Notes: a model not told the origin generated them from the letters alone. A stretch of DNA of 64,000 nucleotides from Kushneria marisflavi (GCF_002157205.1 NZ_CP021358.1:248001-312000); one strand, 5' to 3'. Shown: positions 28,482 to 38,489, counted from the stretch's first letter. Made by a program: numbers and translations.

Positions 28482-29402
28482 ATGGCCTGGCTTCAACTCA
28501 AGGCGCACATCGCGCCGGAATACGCCGAACTGCTCGAAGAGCTTCTGACCGATGAAGGCGCTCAGGCCATTACGCTTGAAGATGCCGTGGATGATCCGGT
28601 CTTCGAACCCGAGCGCGGCACCACCCCCTTGTGGAATCAAACCGTTCTGACCGGTCTCTATGACGATCTGGAAGGCGTCAGCGACATGATCGCCCGAGTG
28701 CGAGAGCACTGGGCCAGCGTTGCTGGTGATGAGCCCTGCCCCGAGATTGAATACGAAGTGCTTGAGGATCGCGACTGGAGCCGCGAGTGGATGGACGGCT
28801 TTGAACCCATGAAAATGGGCCAAAGGCTATGGATCGTACCCAGCTGGTTCGACCCGCCGGAAACGGATGCCGTCAATCTGATGCTGGACCCGGGCCTGGC
28901 CTTCGGGACCGGCACACACCCGACCACCGCCCTTTGTCTTCAGTGGCTTGACGAGCTGGCCGTAGCCGGTGAGCTGGAGCATAAGCGCCTGATCGACATT
29001 GGTTGCGGCTCGGGCATTCTGGCCATCGCGGCACTCAAGCTCGGCGTGGCTCATGCCGTGGGCACCGATATAGATCCGCAGGCACTGCTGGCCAGCCGCG
29101 ACAATGCCGGTCGCAATGACATTGCCGAGCAGGATTTCGATCTTTATCTGCCCGAACAGGCACCCAATGATCGCTTTGACGTAGTGGTGGCCAATATTCT
29201 GGCCGGACCGCTGGTCGAACTGGCGCCCATGATTGCAGGTCATGTCGTTCCGGGCGGACGCCTGGCACTCTCGGGCATTCTGTCGCACCAGGCCAATGAT
29301 ATTCTTGATGCCTATCGCGATCAGGGACTTCACATGAACGAGCCGCGCGAGCGCGAGGGCTGGGTTTGTGTCGAAGGCTATCGCCCGGCCGAGTCCGTCT
29401 GA
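28482..29402 (+). CDS. prmA: Ribosomal protein L11 methyltransferase
   Basis: Trimethylates ribosomal protein L11 using SAM. 306 residues: an N-terminal L11-recognition domain (MAWLQLKAHIAPEYAELLEE), the linker with EDRDWSREWMDGFEPMKMG, and the methyltransferase domain. SAM motif I is LIDIGCGSGILAIAALKLG, and the catalytic-type motif VVANILAGPLVEL is present. An AGGAGG site precedes the start. The gene may share a transcript with dusB-fis downstream. Confidence 0.97.
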   Translation: MAWLQLKAHIAPEYAELLEELLTDEGAQAITLEDAVDDPVFEPERGTTPLWNQTVLTGLYDDLEGVSDMIARVREHWASVAGDEPCPEIEYEVLEDRDWSREWMDGFEPMKMGQRLWIVPSWFDPPETDAVNLMLDPGLAFGTGTHPTTALCLQWLDELAVAGELEHKRLIDIGCGSGILAIAALKLGVAHAVGTDIDPQALLASRDNAGRNDIAEQDFDLYLPEQAPNDRFDVVVANILAGPLVELAPMIAGHVVPGGRLALSGILSHQANDILDAYRDQGLHMNEPREREGWVCVEGYRPAESV

Positions 29403-29496
29403 GGCCCGTTCTTTCGGCGTAGCAACGCGACCTGGCCCTTCAAGATCGGCGCTCAGGTCGCTATCATGTCTCTCCCTTTTTCGGATAAAGCTTTCA

Positions 29497-30510
29497 ATGG
29501 TTAGCGGACTGCCCTGTATCGGCCCTCACCGGCTGGCCGGGCGCGTTATTCTTGCGCCCATGGCGGGAATCACCGATCGCCCCTTTCGCCAGCTCTGCAG
29601 AAAGCTGGGTGCCGGACTGGTGGTTTCCGAGATGGTCACGGCCGACAAGCGTCTATGGCACACGCCCAAATCACGCCTGCGACTGGATCACACCGGCGAG
29701 CCCGGCCCCCGCTCGGTGCAGATCGCCGGCGGCGATGCCGCCATGCTGGTAGATGCTGCTCGCGTCAACGCTGATAACGGCGCCGAGATCATCGACATCA
29801 ACATGGGGTGTCCAGCCAAGAAGGTCTGCAACAAGGCCGCAGGTTCAGCCCTGATGCGCGATGAGTCACTGGTGGCCGAAATACTTGAGCGCGTAGTGAA
29901 TGCCGTCGAGATTCCGGTGACGCTCAAGATTCGTACCGGCTGGTGTGATCAGACCCGCAATGCACTGACTATTGCGCGCATGGCAGAATCTGCCGGTATC
30001 GCCGCACTGAGCGTCCATGGACGCACTCGCGAGCAGCGCTACCATGGGCTGGCCGAGTACGACACCATCGCTCGGATCAAGTCCGAGCTGACCATACCGG
30101 TGTTTGCCAATGGCGACATCGACGGACCCGAGAAGGCCCGACACGTACTCGACTATACCGGCGCCGATGCTGTCATGGTGGGTCGCGCGGCACAGGGTAA
30201 CCCCTGGATCTTTCGCGAGATCGAACACTACCTTGAAAGCGGCAATTTTTTGAGCCCGCCCACCGCCGCCGAGCGTTCCGAGGTCATGACCGACCACCTC
30301 GAAGCCCTTTATGTACTGTACGGTGAGCACATGGGCGTGCGCATTGCACGCAAGCATATCGGGTGGTATCTCGCCTGCGCCGAGGATGGCGAACAATGGC
30401 GTCGCGCATTCAATACCCTCGAACAGTGCGATGAACAGCAGCGCTACCTGAAAGAGCTTTTTGCCGAAAATTCTCCGTTCGCCCATATAGATGGAACGCG
30501 TGCCGCATGA
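29497..30510 (+). CDS. dusB: tRNA-dihydrouridine synthase B
   Basis: Flavoenzyme that reduces uridine 17 in tRNA. From 29497 the protein has 337 residues. The FMN barrel begins LAGRVILAPMAGITDRPFRQ. The catalytic Cys lies in NMGCPAKKVCNKAAGSAL, and the SVHGRTREQRYHG and GADAVMVGRAAQGNPWIF motifs are present. The ribosome site before 29497 is weak; the frame is open upstream to 29368, inside prmA, but nothing family-like is encoded there. It overlaps fis by four bases (ATGA), the conserved dusB-fis operon. Confidence 0.95.
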   Translation: MVSGLPCIGPHRLAGRVILAPMAGITDRPFRQLCRKLGAGLVVSEMVTADKRLWHTPKSRLRLDHTGEPGPRSVQIAGGDAAMLVDAARVNADNGAEIIDINMGCPAKKVCNKAAGSALMRDESLVAEILERVVNAVEIPVTLKIRTGWCDQTRNALTIARMAESAGIAALSVHGRTREQRYHGLAEYDTIARIKSELTIPVFANGDIDGPEKARHVLDYTGADAVMVGRAAQGNPWIFREIEHYLESGNFLSPPTAAERSEVMTDHLEALYVLYGEHMGVRIARKHIGWYLACAEDGEQWRRAFNTLEQCDEQQRYLKELFAENSPFAHIDGTRAA

Positions 30511-30803
30511 CTAGTCATCCATTGTCTGATCAACCGGGTGAAACCCCCATTCAGCTTCACCAGCATCCTTCTCAGTCGCGCACGCTGCGTGAAGCCGTTG
30601 ATCAGGCCATGTCGCTTTATTTTTCCCATCTTGATGGTGAAAACGTAACCGACCTGTACAACATGGTCATGGCCGAAGTGGAAGCCCCGCTGCTGCGCTC
30701 GGTCATGACCCATACCCGCGGCAACCAGACCCAGGCCTCACAGATGCTGGGCCTTAACCGCGGAACACTGCGCAAGAAGCTCAAACAGTACGATCTGATC
30801 TGA
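30507..30803 (+). CDS. fis: DNA-binding protein Fis
   Basis: Nucleoid protein and growth-rate-dependent regulator of rRNA and tRNA promoters. 98 residues with the family core ([20 protein letters not shown]) and the C-terminal helix-turn-helix ([20 protein letters not shown]). The start overlaps the dusB stop by four bases, so Fis level is tied to dusB translation, as in enteric bacteria. Confidence 0.98.
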   Translation: MTSHPLSDQPGETPIQLHQHPSQSRTLREAVDQAMSLYFSHLDGENVTDLYNMVMAEVEAPLLRSVMTHTRGNQTQASQMLGLNRGTLRKKLKQYDLI

Positions 30804-30879
30804 GCCTGATGCGCTGCTCGCGCATGACATGCTTACTGCCTGCCACGGAAACCTCATGACTCATCAAGACGAGACTGCA

Positions 30880-32469
30880 ATGTCCAACGCCTGCCTGCCG
30901 ATCCGCCGTGCACTGATCAGTGTCTCCAACAAGGAAGGCATCGTGGACTTCGCCCGCCGCCTTTCCAACCTTGGCGTGGAACTTCTTTCGACCGGTGGCA
31001 CATGGCGCCTTCTCAATGAACAGGGCATTGCCGTTACCGAAGTGTCGGAGCACACCGGTTTCCCTGAGATCATGGATGGTCGGGTCAAAACCCTGCATCC
31101 GCGCATTCACGGCGGCATCCTGGGCCGCCGTGGCCAGGATGACGCGGTCATGGCCGAACACGACATCGCTCCGATCGATATGGTGGTGGTCAATCTCTAC
31201 CCCTTCGAGGAAACCGTGGCAGATCCGGCATGCACGCTGGAGCGCGCCATCGAAAATATCGACATTGGCGGCCCGACCATGGTGCGTGCCTGCGCCAAAA
31301 ACCATGCCTATACCACCATCGTGGTCGATCCCGTCGATTACACGCGCGTGCTTGAATCACTGGAAGGAACAGATAAGGGCACCCACCAGCCCCTGCGTTT
31401 TGATCTGGCCGTCAAGGCATTCGAGCATACGGCCGGATATGACGCTGCTATCGCTCGCTATCTGGGCGGCATCGTCGAGGCCGGTGATGGTGAGACCACC
31501 GCTTTGCCCCGTACCTGGTCGACCCAGTTCCACAAGCGTCAGCAGATGCGCTATGGCGAAAACCCGCACCAGCAGGCGGCCTTTTATACCGAGCGTGAAC
31601 CGAGCCCGGGCAGTATCTCAAGCGCCGTCCAGCTACAGGGCAAGGCGTTGTCCTATAACAATGTGGCGGACACCGATGCCGCACTGGAGTGTGTCAAGAG
31701 CTTTGATGCCCCCGCCTGTGTCATCGTCAAACATGCCAATCCCTGTGGCGTTGGCATCAGCCGTGACGGCCAGCTCAAGAGCGCCTATGAACTCGCCTTT
31801 GCCACCGACAGCGAATCTGCCTTTGGCGGCATCATTGCCTTTAACCGCGAACTCGACGGCGACACGGCCGCCGCTATCGTCGAGCGTCAGTTCGTTGAAG
31901 TCATCATCGCACCAGCCATCAGCGATGCCGCACGCAAGACCGTCGCCGACAAGAAAAACGTACGTTTGCTGGAGTGTGGCGCCTGGCCCGAGCATGCGCC
32001 CGAGAGCTTTGATTACAAGCGCGTGACCGGCGGCCTTCTGGTTCAGTCCCGCGACGACGGCATGGTCACTGAAGAAGAGCTGCGTACGGTCACACAACGC
32101 GCGCCCACGGCCTCAGAGCTTGATGACCTGCTGTTTGCCTGGAAGGTCGCCAAATTCGTCAAATCCAATGCCATCATCTATGCGCGCGATGGCCAGACCG
32201 TCGGGGTAGGCGCCGGCCAGATGAGCCGCGTCAATTCTGCACGCATTGCCGCCATCAAGGCAGATCATGCCGGTCTTGAGGTCAAGGGTAGCGTTATGGC
32301 CTCGGATGCCTTTTTCCCGTTCCGTGACGGCATCGACAATGCCGCGGCAGCAGGCATCACGGCAGTGATTCAGCCAGGCGGTTCCATGCGCGACGAAGAA
32401 GTCATCAAGGCTGCCGACGAAGCCGGCATGGCCATGGTCTTTACCGGTATGCGTCACTTCAGGCACTAA
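30880..32469 (+). CDS. purH: Bifunctional AICAR transformylase / IMP cyclohydrolase
   Basis: Catalyses the last two steps to IMP in purine synthesis. 529 residues from 30880, identical in length to the E. coli enzyme. The IMP cyclohydrolase domain ([41 protein letters not shown]) is N-terminal. The transformylase domain follows, with KHANPCGVG and the C-terminal [15 protein letters not shown] and [12 protein letters not shown] motifs. An ATG at 30856 could add eight residues. It lies 76 bases after fis and ends at a terminator. Confidence 0.97.
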   Translation: MSNACLPIRRALISVSNKEGIVDFARRLSNLGVELLSTGGTWRLLNEQGIAVTEVSEHTGFPEIMDGRVKTLHPRIHGGILGRRGQDDAVMAEHDIAPIDMVVVNLYPFEETVADPACTLERAIENIDIGGPTMVRACAKNHAYTTIVVDPVDYTRVLESLEGTDKGTHQPLRFDLAVKAFEHTAGYDAAIARYLGGIVEAGDGETTALPRTWSTQFHKRQQMRYGENPHQQAAFYTEREPSPGSISSAVQLQGKALSYNNVADTDAALECVKSFDAPACVIVKHANPCGVGISRDGQLKSAYELAFATDSESAFGGIIAFNRELDGDTAAAIVERQFVEVIIAPAISDAARKTVADKKNVRLLECGAWPEHAPESFDYKRVTGGLLVQSRDDGMVTEEELRTVTQRAPTASELDDLLFAWKVAKFVKSNAIIYARDGQTVGVGAGQMSRVNSARIAAIKADHAGLEVKGSVMASDAFFPFRDGIDNAAAAGITAVIQPGGSMRDEEVIKAADEAGMAMVFTGMRHFRH

Positions 32470-32485
32470 CGCATACCCGCAGATC

Positions 32486-32519
32486 CAAAAGGCCATACCC
32501 GATAGGGGATGGCCTTTTT
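32486..32519 (+). terminator. Terminator after purH
   Basis: AAAAGGCCAT pairs with ATGGCCTTTT around a short interior, ending in five T. Confidence 0.9.
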
Positions 32520-32633
32520 AACATCCCGCTTTTCATCACACCCATGGTTATAAAAAGTTCATACTGAAACCGGGCTTAATCCAAACAGCACAGTCGCCTC
32601 ACATTTCTTCGAGCAATAATGCGTAGCCCGGTC

Positions 32634-32654
32634 AGGGTCAACAGCAATGACCCT
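32634..32654 (+). promoter_or_regulatory. Inverted repeat before the small gene at 32695
   Basis: AGGGTCA and TGACCCT form a perfect seven-base inverted repeat with a seven-base spacer, about 40 bases before the start codon. It could be a dimeric operator or an RNA hairpin in the leader. No protein can be assigned to it. Confidence 0.45.
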
Positions 32655-32694
32655 TGATGGCAAAAATTAAAAAAATTGTCCGGAGTAAACACGC

Positions 32695-32844
32695 ATGTGG
32701 AAGGTACTGTCTCTCAAGGGATTGACCATCAAGAAAATCACTATTGCCGTTGCGATCACCATCGTAACGACAGCCGGCACATACGGCTATGCCAGCGAGC
32801 ACAGCTGGTGGTTCACGCCGGCACAGGGCAGCATGTGCTCCTGA
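32695..32844 (+). CDS. 49-residue uncharacterised membrane or exported peptide
   Basis: A small frame that I do not recognise. It starts at an ATG preceded by CGGAG at about ten bases. It encodes a basic N-terminus (WKVLSLKGLTIKK), a hydrophobic stretch (ITIAVAITIVTTAG) and a polar Trp-containing tail ending in GSMCS. It is followed 14 bases later by a perfect terminator and preceded by an inverted repeat, so it looks like a real single-gene unit. The hydrophobic part may be a signal sequence or a short membrane anchor. It is too short for a usual gene finder, which lowers certainty. Confidence 0.6.
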   Translation: MWKVLSLKGLTIKKITIAVAITIVTTAGTYGYASEHSWWFTPAQGSMCS

Positions 32845-32858
32845 ACCTCGAATACCGA

Positions 32859-32883
32859 AAACCCCGCCAGGGCGGGGTTTTTT
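32859..32883. terminator. Bidirectional terminator between the small gene and gabD
   Basis: ACCCCGCC pairs with GGCGGGGT around a two-base loop with six T on the plus side and four on the minus side. Confidence 0.93.
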
Positions 32884-32914
32884 AATGCTTGAAAGTGTCT
32901 GTCACTGACCCGGA

Positions 32915-34372
32915 TCAATCGATGGTCATGCACAGATACTTCGTTTCCATATACTCTTCCAGTCCATAGCGTGAACCTTCACGCCCCAGCCCGGACTCCT
33001 TCATACCGCCAAACGGCGCCGCGGCGTTGGAGACCAGCCCTTCATTGATCCCCACGATGCCGTATTCCAGCGCCTCACCCACACGCCAGATCCGCCCGGC
33101 ATCGCGCGTGTAGAAATAGGCGGCGAGGCCAAACTCGGTATCGTTGGCCATGCTGATGGCCTGCGCCTCATCGTCAAAGGGAAATACCGCCGCCAGCGGT
33201 CCGAAGGTCTCTTCAGAGGCCACCTTCATCGACGTATCAGCACCATTGATCAGGGTCGGCTGGTAGAAGCGTCCGCCCAGCGTATGCTGGTGACCGCCGA
33301 TCATGAGCTCACCGCCCTTGTCGATGGCATCCTGCACGTGTTCATGTACCTTGCTGACGGCGTTTTCATCAATCATGGGGCCGATGTTGACGCCCTCTTC
33401 CATGCCATTGCCGACCACCAGCTCACCGTTCATCGCCGCCGCCAGCTTTTCACAAAAGGCGTTGATGACCCCCGACTGCACGAGGAATCGGTTGGTACAG
33501 ATGCAGGTCTGTCCCGCATTGCGGAATTTCGACGCCATGGCGCCGGCGACGGCGGCATCCAGATCGGCGTCATCAAAGACGATAAAGGGCGCGTTGCCGC
33601 CCAATTCAAGCGATACCTTCTGAATATGGGTCGAGGCCTGTGACATCAGCTTTCGACCCACATCGGTGGACCCGGTAAAGGTGATCTTGCGCACCAGCGG
33701 TGATTCGGTCATCGCCTTGCCGATATCGCTGGCGCTGCCCGGCAGGACGTTAAACACACCGCGTGGCACGCCGGCACGCTCGGCCAATACCGCCAGCGCC
33801 GTGGCAGAAAGCGGCGTCTGTCCTGCCGGCTTGATCACGATCGGGCAGCCTGCAGCAAGTGCGGCCGCCGCCTTGCGAGTAATCATGGAGGAAGGAAAGT
33901 TCCAGGGCGTGATGGCGCCGACAACGCCGACCGGCTGCTTGAGCACCATGATGCGCTGATTGGCTTTCGCACCCGGAATGGTATCGCCATAGACGCGGCG
34001 CGCCTCTTCAGCGAACCAGCGCATGAAGCTGGCTGCATAGACGATTTCGCCTTCTGCTTCGGCAACGGGCTTGCCCTGTTCAAGCGTCATGATTCGGCCA
34101 AGATCGCGCTTGTGCTCGATCATCAGCTCATACCAGCGATAGAGGATATCAGCGCGCTCAATGGCCGTACGGCCACGCCAGTCCGGAAAGGCAGCATGTG
34201 CCGCTTCAATGGCACGATTCGCCTCGGCAGCACCAAGTCGGGGAACCCGGGCAATGATCTCGCCCGTGGCAGGATTGTCGACCTCGATCTGCTCACCGCT
34301 GTCGGCCGCTACCCAGCTGCCGTCAATATAGGCGAAGGGTCTGAAAAGATGCTTGTCGTTCAACGTATCCAT
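32915..34372 (-). CDS. gabD: NAD(P)-dependent succinate-semialdehyde dehydrogenase
   Basis: Oxidises succinate semialdehyde, or related aldehydes, to the acid. 485 residues of the aldehyde dehydrogenase superfamily. The catalytic Cys is in NAGQTCICTNRFLVQSG and the general-base Glu in SLELGGNAPFIV. The TPWNFPSSMITRKAAAALAA and FTGSTDVGRKLM cofactor motifs are also seen. The sequence fits the GabD group best; a glutarate semialdehyde enzyme is a close alternative. It stands alone, 122 bases after folE on the same strand. Confidence 0.9.
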   Translation of the reverse strand: MDTLNDKHLFRPFAYIDGSWVAADSGEQIEVDNPATGEIIARVPRLGAAEANRAIEAAHAAFPDWRGRTAIERADILYRWYELMIEHKRDLGRIMTLEQGKPVAEAEGEIVYAASFMRWFAEEARRVYGDTIPGAKANQRIMVLKQPVGVVGAITPWNFPSSMITRKAAAALAAGCPIVIKPAGQTPLSATALAVLAERAGVPRGVFNVLPGSASDIGKAMTESPLVRKITFTGSTDVGRKLMSQASTHIQKVSLELGGNAPFIVFDDADLDAAVAGAMASKFRNAGQTCICTNRFLVQSGVINAFCEKLAAAMNGELVVGNGMEEGVNIGPMIDENAVSKVHEHVQDAIDKGGELMIGGHQHTLGGRFYQPTLINGADTSMKVASEETFGPLAAVFPFDDEAQAISMANDTEFGLAAYFYTRDAGRIWRVGEALEYGIVGINEGLVSNAAAPFGGMKESGLGREGSRYGLEEYMETKYLCMTID

Positions 34373-34494
34373 GTCGTTCTCCTGTCAGCTTGAAGTCCCT
34401 TGAGCACTCGGGATAGGCCCAAGCATAGGACATGCCGCTGAACAGGAGAACCGTTGCCACCGGCCATGTGGCCATAGAGGCAGTGTAATGGAGA

Positions 34495-35049
34495 TCAGTT
34501 ATGGACGAGGGTCAGGAACTCCTGACGTGTCGACAGGTTGTCACGGAAATCTCCCAGCATGACAGAACTCTTCATGCTGGAGTTCTGCTTCTGGACGCCA
34601 CGCATCATCATGCACATGTGACGCGCCTCGACGATCACGCCAACCCCGCGGGCATCGGTGGCATCGAGTACGGCATTGGCAATCTGGCGCGTCAGCTCTT
34701 CCTGAATCTGCAGACGACGCGCGTACATGTCCACGATACGGGCAAACTTGGAAAGCCCCAGCACCTTGCCACGCGGGAGATAGCCGATATGGCACTTGCC
34801 GATAAAGGGCAGCATGTGGTGCTCGCACATCGAATAGAGCTCGATATCCTTCACGATCACCATCTCATCGGTATCCGATGAAAACACCGCGCCGTTAACG
34901 ATATCCTCAAGGCTTTGCTGATAGCCGTGCGTCAGGAACTGCATGGCCTTGGCAGCGCGTGCCGGTGTGTCCTGAAGTCCTTCACGCTCGGGGTCTTCAC
35001 CCAGCGCCGAAAGGATTTCGCGATAGTGATTTTCCATCTCCTGACTCAT
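34495..35049 (-). CDS. folE: GTP cyclohydrolase I
   Basis: Makes dihydroneopterin triphosphate from GTP, the first step to folate. 184 residues from 35049, chosen for AGGAAAG just upstream; the frame reads to 35109. Zinc ligands lie in [14 protein letters not shown] and [11 protein letters not shown], and the family motif [19 protein letters not shown] is intact. This is the type IA zinc enzyme. Confidence 0.97.
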   Translation of the reverse strand: MSQEMENHYREILSALGEDPEREGLQDTPARAAKAMQFLTHGYQQSLEDIVNGAVFSSDTDEMVIVKDIELYSMCEHHMLPFIGKCHIGYLPRGKVLGLSKFARIVDMYARRLQIQEELTRQIANAVLDATDARGVGVIVEARHMCMMMRGVQKQNSSMKSSVMLGDFRDNLSTRQEFLTLVHN

Positions 35050-35142
35050 GTTTCTTTCCTGCGTTTCGGGTATATCCAGTGGCTCGGCGGCCACCGTGTC
35101 ATGTTTCAATGCCGGACTGGCCGGCGATCGTCGCAGTGCCTG

Positions 35143-36120
35143 TCACGCCAGCCATCGAGGTGATGACAGCGCGACACGCTGTTGTTCGAGAGTTCTGATA
35201 TGCTGATCCCAGTAATTTTCGCTGGCAAGCCAAGGAAAGGCACGGGGAAAGGCCGGATCACTCCAGCGCTCTACCAGCCAGGCACTATATCGCACCAGGC
35301 GCAGCGTTCGTAGCTGTTCAATCCAGCCCAGCTGTCGTCGATCCAGCGGACAGTGCTCTTCATATCCTTCGATCAGCTCTGCCAGTTGCCCCTGCCAGGC
35401 AGGCTCATCCTCTCCGGTTAACAGCATCCAGAGATCCTGAACCGCCGGCGCCATGACGCAGTCGTCAAAATCCACCAGCGTAAAACTATCTCCCCGTCCC
35501 AGAATATTGCCCAGATGGCAGTCGCCATGAACACGCTGAAAGGCGTCATCCGGCCAGGCCTTTTCGGGCAGCATGTCCAGCAGCGCCTGACTGATCTGTT
35601 CATGGGCGCGACGCTGACGAGCATTGAGCCACTGACTGGCACGAATGCTTTCAAGACTCTCAAGCGCGATGGCATGAGGCTTTAGAATGGATCGGTGCAT
35701 GAAGGGCTTTTGCCGGGCAATGGCATGCATCTGTCCAATGGCGCCCCCCAGGGCAAACAGATGTTCGGGGTTATCCAGCTCCGGCGCCTGACCTGGCACA
35801 AAATAAAAGATGGCGAGTCGAAAGCCGTCATGGTGAAGGAGCGACTCACCCAGATCGTTTCGCCAGAGACGATTGACCGGACAACCGGCGGCATAAAGCT
35901 CATCAACAAAGGCATGCTCTTCCAGAATGGCGGCATCCCCCAGACGATCGGGTCGATAAAACTTGACGATAAAGCGCTGATTTTGATCGTCGCGCCACAA
36001 AAAGACCCGGTTTTCGTAGCTGTTGAGGGCAAAGGGCTCGCCTTCAGTATAAAAGCCCTGTGCTTCTATGGCGGCGACAATGCGCGCCGGATCGAGCTGT
36101 TCAAAGGGATGAGCCACCAT
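35143..36120 (-). CDS. srkA: Stress response kinase A (YihE family)
   Basis: Ser/Thr-type kinase with an aminoglycoside-phosphotransferase-like fold, known to counter stress-induced death in E. coli. 325 residues. The catalytic loop is VHGDCHLGNIL and the metal-binding motif VDFDDCVMAP. The N-terminal nucleotide pocket includes FIVKFYRPDRLGDAAILEEH. The next gene downstream, folE, starts 93 bases later, and comF lies 33 bases upstream, both on this strand. Confidence 0.95.
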   Translation of the reverse strand: MVAHPFEQLDPARIVAAIEAQGFYTEGEPFALNSYENRVFLWRDDQNQRFIVKFYRPDRLGDAAILEEHAFVDELYAAGCPVNRLWRNDLGESLLHHDGFRLAIFYFVPGQAPELDNPEHLFALGGAIGQMHAIARQKPFMHRSILKPHAIALESLESIRASQWLNARQRRAHEQISQALLDMLPEKAWPDDAFQRVHGDCHLGNILGRGDSFTLVDFDDCVMAPAVQDLWMLLTGEDEPAWQGQLAELIEGYEEHCPLDRRQLGWIEQLRTLRLVRYSAWLVERWSDPAFPRAFPWLASENYWDQHIRTLEQQRVALSSPRWLA

Positions 36121-36153
36121 AAACCACCTCCACGTGCTGAAGGCGCCATGCTA

Positions 36154-36861
36154 TCAGATTGCACGTCCTGCCGGGGTACGAGCCATCGCACAGGCAGTCA
36201 CGTGCTCGGCGCCCTTTTCACGGCAGGCACGCGAGAGCGCATCAAGCGTCGCGCCAGTGGTCATGACATCATCCAGCAGCAATACGCATGGCGGCAACGC
36301 TGATGTGACGTGATAGACGTGGCGAACGTTACGCTGGCGGGCCGATCGCGACAGTCCTCTCTGTGTCGGAGTCTGACGACGTCGTGTGGCTCGATACAAC
36401 GGCAGGTCAAGCGCATGAGCCAGCCGCTGACCCAGCCACCGTGTCTGATCAAAGCCACGCTCGCGCGCACGACTCAAATGAAGATCTGCCGTGACGATGG
36501 CCTGTACATGTTCGGGGCCATGTTGTACGTCAAATGCGTGCACCATGAGCTGCAGAAGAATCTGTCCGGCACGCCGATCAGCATTGAACTTGAAGCGCTG
36601 GATCAGCTGCGCAATCTCATCCTCATAAAGAAAGGGCACCCAGCTCTGATCGAAATCTGGTCGCCGTTTCAGGCAATGGCCGCATATCACATGGGAAGGC
36701 ACTGAAGCCGGTCTCGGCTCGCTGCATACGGGGCAACCGCTGACGTGCCATGGCAGCCCGACCAGACACTGTTCACACCAGGGGCTGTCCCCTGCGCCGG
36801 CCAGACAAAAGCTGCAATAGCCCGGCATGGCCCAGACGAGAACGCGATCCAGCCATGTCAT
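36154..36861 (-). CDS. ComF family phosphoribosyltransferase-like protein
   Basis: Homologue of ComFC/GntX, linked to DNA uptake in competent bacteria and otherwise of unclear function. An N-terminal zinc-ribbon region has Cys pairs CSFC, CEQC, CPVC and CGHC. The C-terminal phosphoribosyltransferase fold has VTADLHLSRARERGFDQT and the PRPP loop VLLLDDVMTTGATL. I start it at the ATG 36861 because the family begins about ten residues before the first CxxC. In-frame starts at 36912 and 36918 are possible. 235 residues. It is 33 bases upstream of srkA on the same strand. Confidence 0.88.
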   Translation of the reverse strand: MTWLDRVLVWAMPGYCSFCLAGAGDSPWCEQCLVGLPWHVSGCPVCSEPRPASVPSHVICGHCLKRRPDFDQSWVPFLYEDEIAQLIQRFKFNADRRAGQILLQLMVHAFDVQHGPEHVQAIVTADLHLSRARERGFDQTRWLGQRLAHALDLPLYRATRRRQTPTQRGLSRSARQRNVRHVYHVTSALPPCVLLLDDVMTTGATLDALSRACREKGAEHVTACAMARTPAGRAI

Positions 36862-36965
36862 CCAACGCCTGCCTTTTCCCTGCAAGAGATACCCTGCCCC
36901 GGCTTTCGCCATACCCACGATCCATCAAGGGGTTATCGGCAACCGGCAGCAGCGCTTGAGAGGCT

Positions 36966-36994
36966 TTCTGGCTGACACAATGTGTCAGCCAGAA
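36966..36994 (-). terminator. Perfect 14-base inverted repeat downstream of aspartase
   Basis: TTCTGGCTGACACA and TGTGTCAGCCAGAA surround a single base, 32 bases past the aspartase stop. There is no T-run, so it may stabilise the 3' end or be a protein-binding palindrome rather than an intrinsic terminator. Confidence 0.5.
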
Positions 36995-37025
36995 GCATCA
37001 CGGCAGGGTGATTGGTAGAGCCGGA

Positions 37026-38489
37026 TTACGGCTTGTTCACAACATTTTTCGGTGCCAGCCGCGGTGCGATCATGTTCTCGGGGCGCAGAATATCCTGCAG
37101 GGTCTCTTCATCCAGAAGCCCCTCCTCACGCACCAGTTCAAGCACCCCCCGGCCACTTGTCAGCGCCTGTCTTGCGATCCGTGTGGAGTTTTCATAACCG
37201 ATGTATGGGTTGAGAGCCGTCACCAGCCCGATCGAGCCTTCCACCAGCGCCTGACAATGTTCCCTGTTGGCCGTAATGCCCACGATGCACTGCTCGCGCA
37301 GCATATCCATGGCTCGTGTCAGTAGCCGTATGGAGTCAAAGATCTTGTAGGCAATCAGCGGCTCCATGACGTTGAGCTGCAACTGCCCGCCTTCAGCTGC
37401 CATGGTCAGGGCAAGATCGTTGCCGATCACTTCAAAGGCCACCTGATTGACGGCCTCGGGAATGACCGGATTCACCTTGCCGGGCATGATCGAACTGCCC
37501 GGTTGACGCGCAGGAAGATTGATTTCGTTGAGGCCGGTACGGGGCCCGCTGGAGAGCAGGCGCAAATCGTTGCAGATTTTCGAGAGTTTTACGGCCAGTC
37601 GCTTGAGCATGCTCGAGAACAGAACAAAGGCACCCATATCGGATGTGGCTTCAATCAAATCGGTCGCCGGAACCAGTGGCTGACCGCTGATTCTTGCCAG
37701 TTGGTTGACAGCAACATGCTGATACCCCGGATCGGCATTGATGCCGGTACCGATCGCAGTGCCACCCAGATTGACCTCACGCAGCAAGGGCGGCACCTGT
37801 TGACGCAGGTGACCCAGATCCTCACCCAGGGTCGTGGCAAATGCCTGAAATTCCTGACCCAGCGTCATTGGGACCGCGTCCTGCAACTGGGTACGCCCCA
37901 TTTTCAACACATCGGCAAAAGACCTTCCCTTCTCGGCAAAGGAGGTGGACAACTGCTCCAGGCTATCGAGCAGGGCATCATGACCCAACAACAAGCCGAG
38001 ACGGATGGCCGTCGGATAGGCATCGTTGGTCGACTGGGACATGTTGACATCATTGTTGGGATGGAGGTGGTGATAGTCCCCCCTGGCATGCCCCAGAATT
38101 TCCAGGCCGACATTGGCGATCACCTCATTGGCATTCATGTTGGTTGAAGTACCCGCGCCGCCCTGAATCATGTCGACCACAAACTGTTCATGATAACGGC
38201 CTTCAATGATGTGCTGGCAGGCCTCATGAATCGCCCTGAAGCGCTGCTCATCAAGATGGCCCAGATGATGATTGGCTTCTGCAGCGGCCTGTTTGACCAT
38301 GGCCAGCGCCACAACCAGCCGAGGATAGTGAGACAGCGCAACCCCACTAAGATGGAAATTGTTCACGGCACGCAGCGTCTGAATACCGTAATAGGCTTCC
38401 GACGGGACCTCCAGAATGCCCAGTAGATCCTTTTCCTGACGAACGCTCGGGTGTTTTTTACTCGAGTCAATCTTTTGAGACGAAGTCAT
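37026..38489 (-). CDS. aspA: Aspartate ammonia-lyase
   Basis: Reversibly converts L-aspartate to fumarate and ammonia. The fumarase/aspartase signature GSSIMPGKVNPVIPEA is present, with the aspartase-like QGGAGTSTNMNANEVIANVG and NMSQSTNDAYPTAIRL. I place the start at 38489 (487 residues), giving a short tail before EKDLLGILEVP. A GTG at 38546 with GAGAG upstream would add 19 residues. Class-II fumarase is the alternative, but the motifs favour aspartase. The next upstream gene is 0.7 kb away. Confidence 0.9.
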   Translation of the reverse strand: MTSSQKIDSSKKHPSVRQEKDLLGILEVPSEAYYGIQTLRAVNNFHLSGVALSHYPRLVVALAMVKQAAAEANHHLGHLDEQRFRAIHEACQHIIEGRYHEQFVVDMIQGGAGTSTNMNANEVIANVGLEILGHARGDYHHLHPNNDVNMSQSTNDAYPTAIRLGLLLGHDALLDSLEQLSTSFAEKGRSFADVLKMGRTQLQDAVPMTLGQEFQAFATTLGEDLGHLRQQVPPLLREVNLGGTAIGTGINADPGYQHVAVNQLARISGQPLVPATDLIEATSDMGAFVLFSSMLKRLAVKLSKICNDLRLLSSGPRTGLNEINLPARQPGSSIMPGKVNPVIPEAVNQVAFEVIGNDLALTMAAEGGQLQLNVMEPLIAYKIFDSIRLLTRAMDMLREQCIVGITANREHCQALVEGSIGLVTALNPYIGYENSTRIARQALTSGRGVLELVREEGLLDEETLQDILRPENMIAPRLAPKNVVNKP

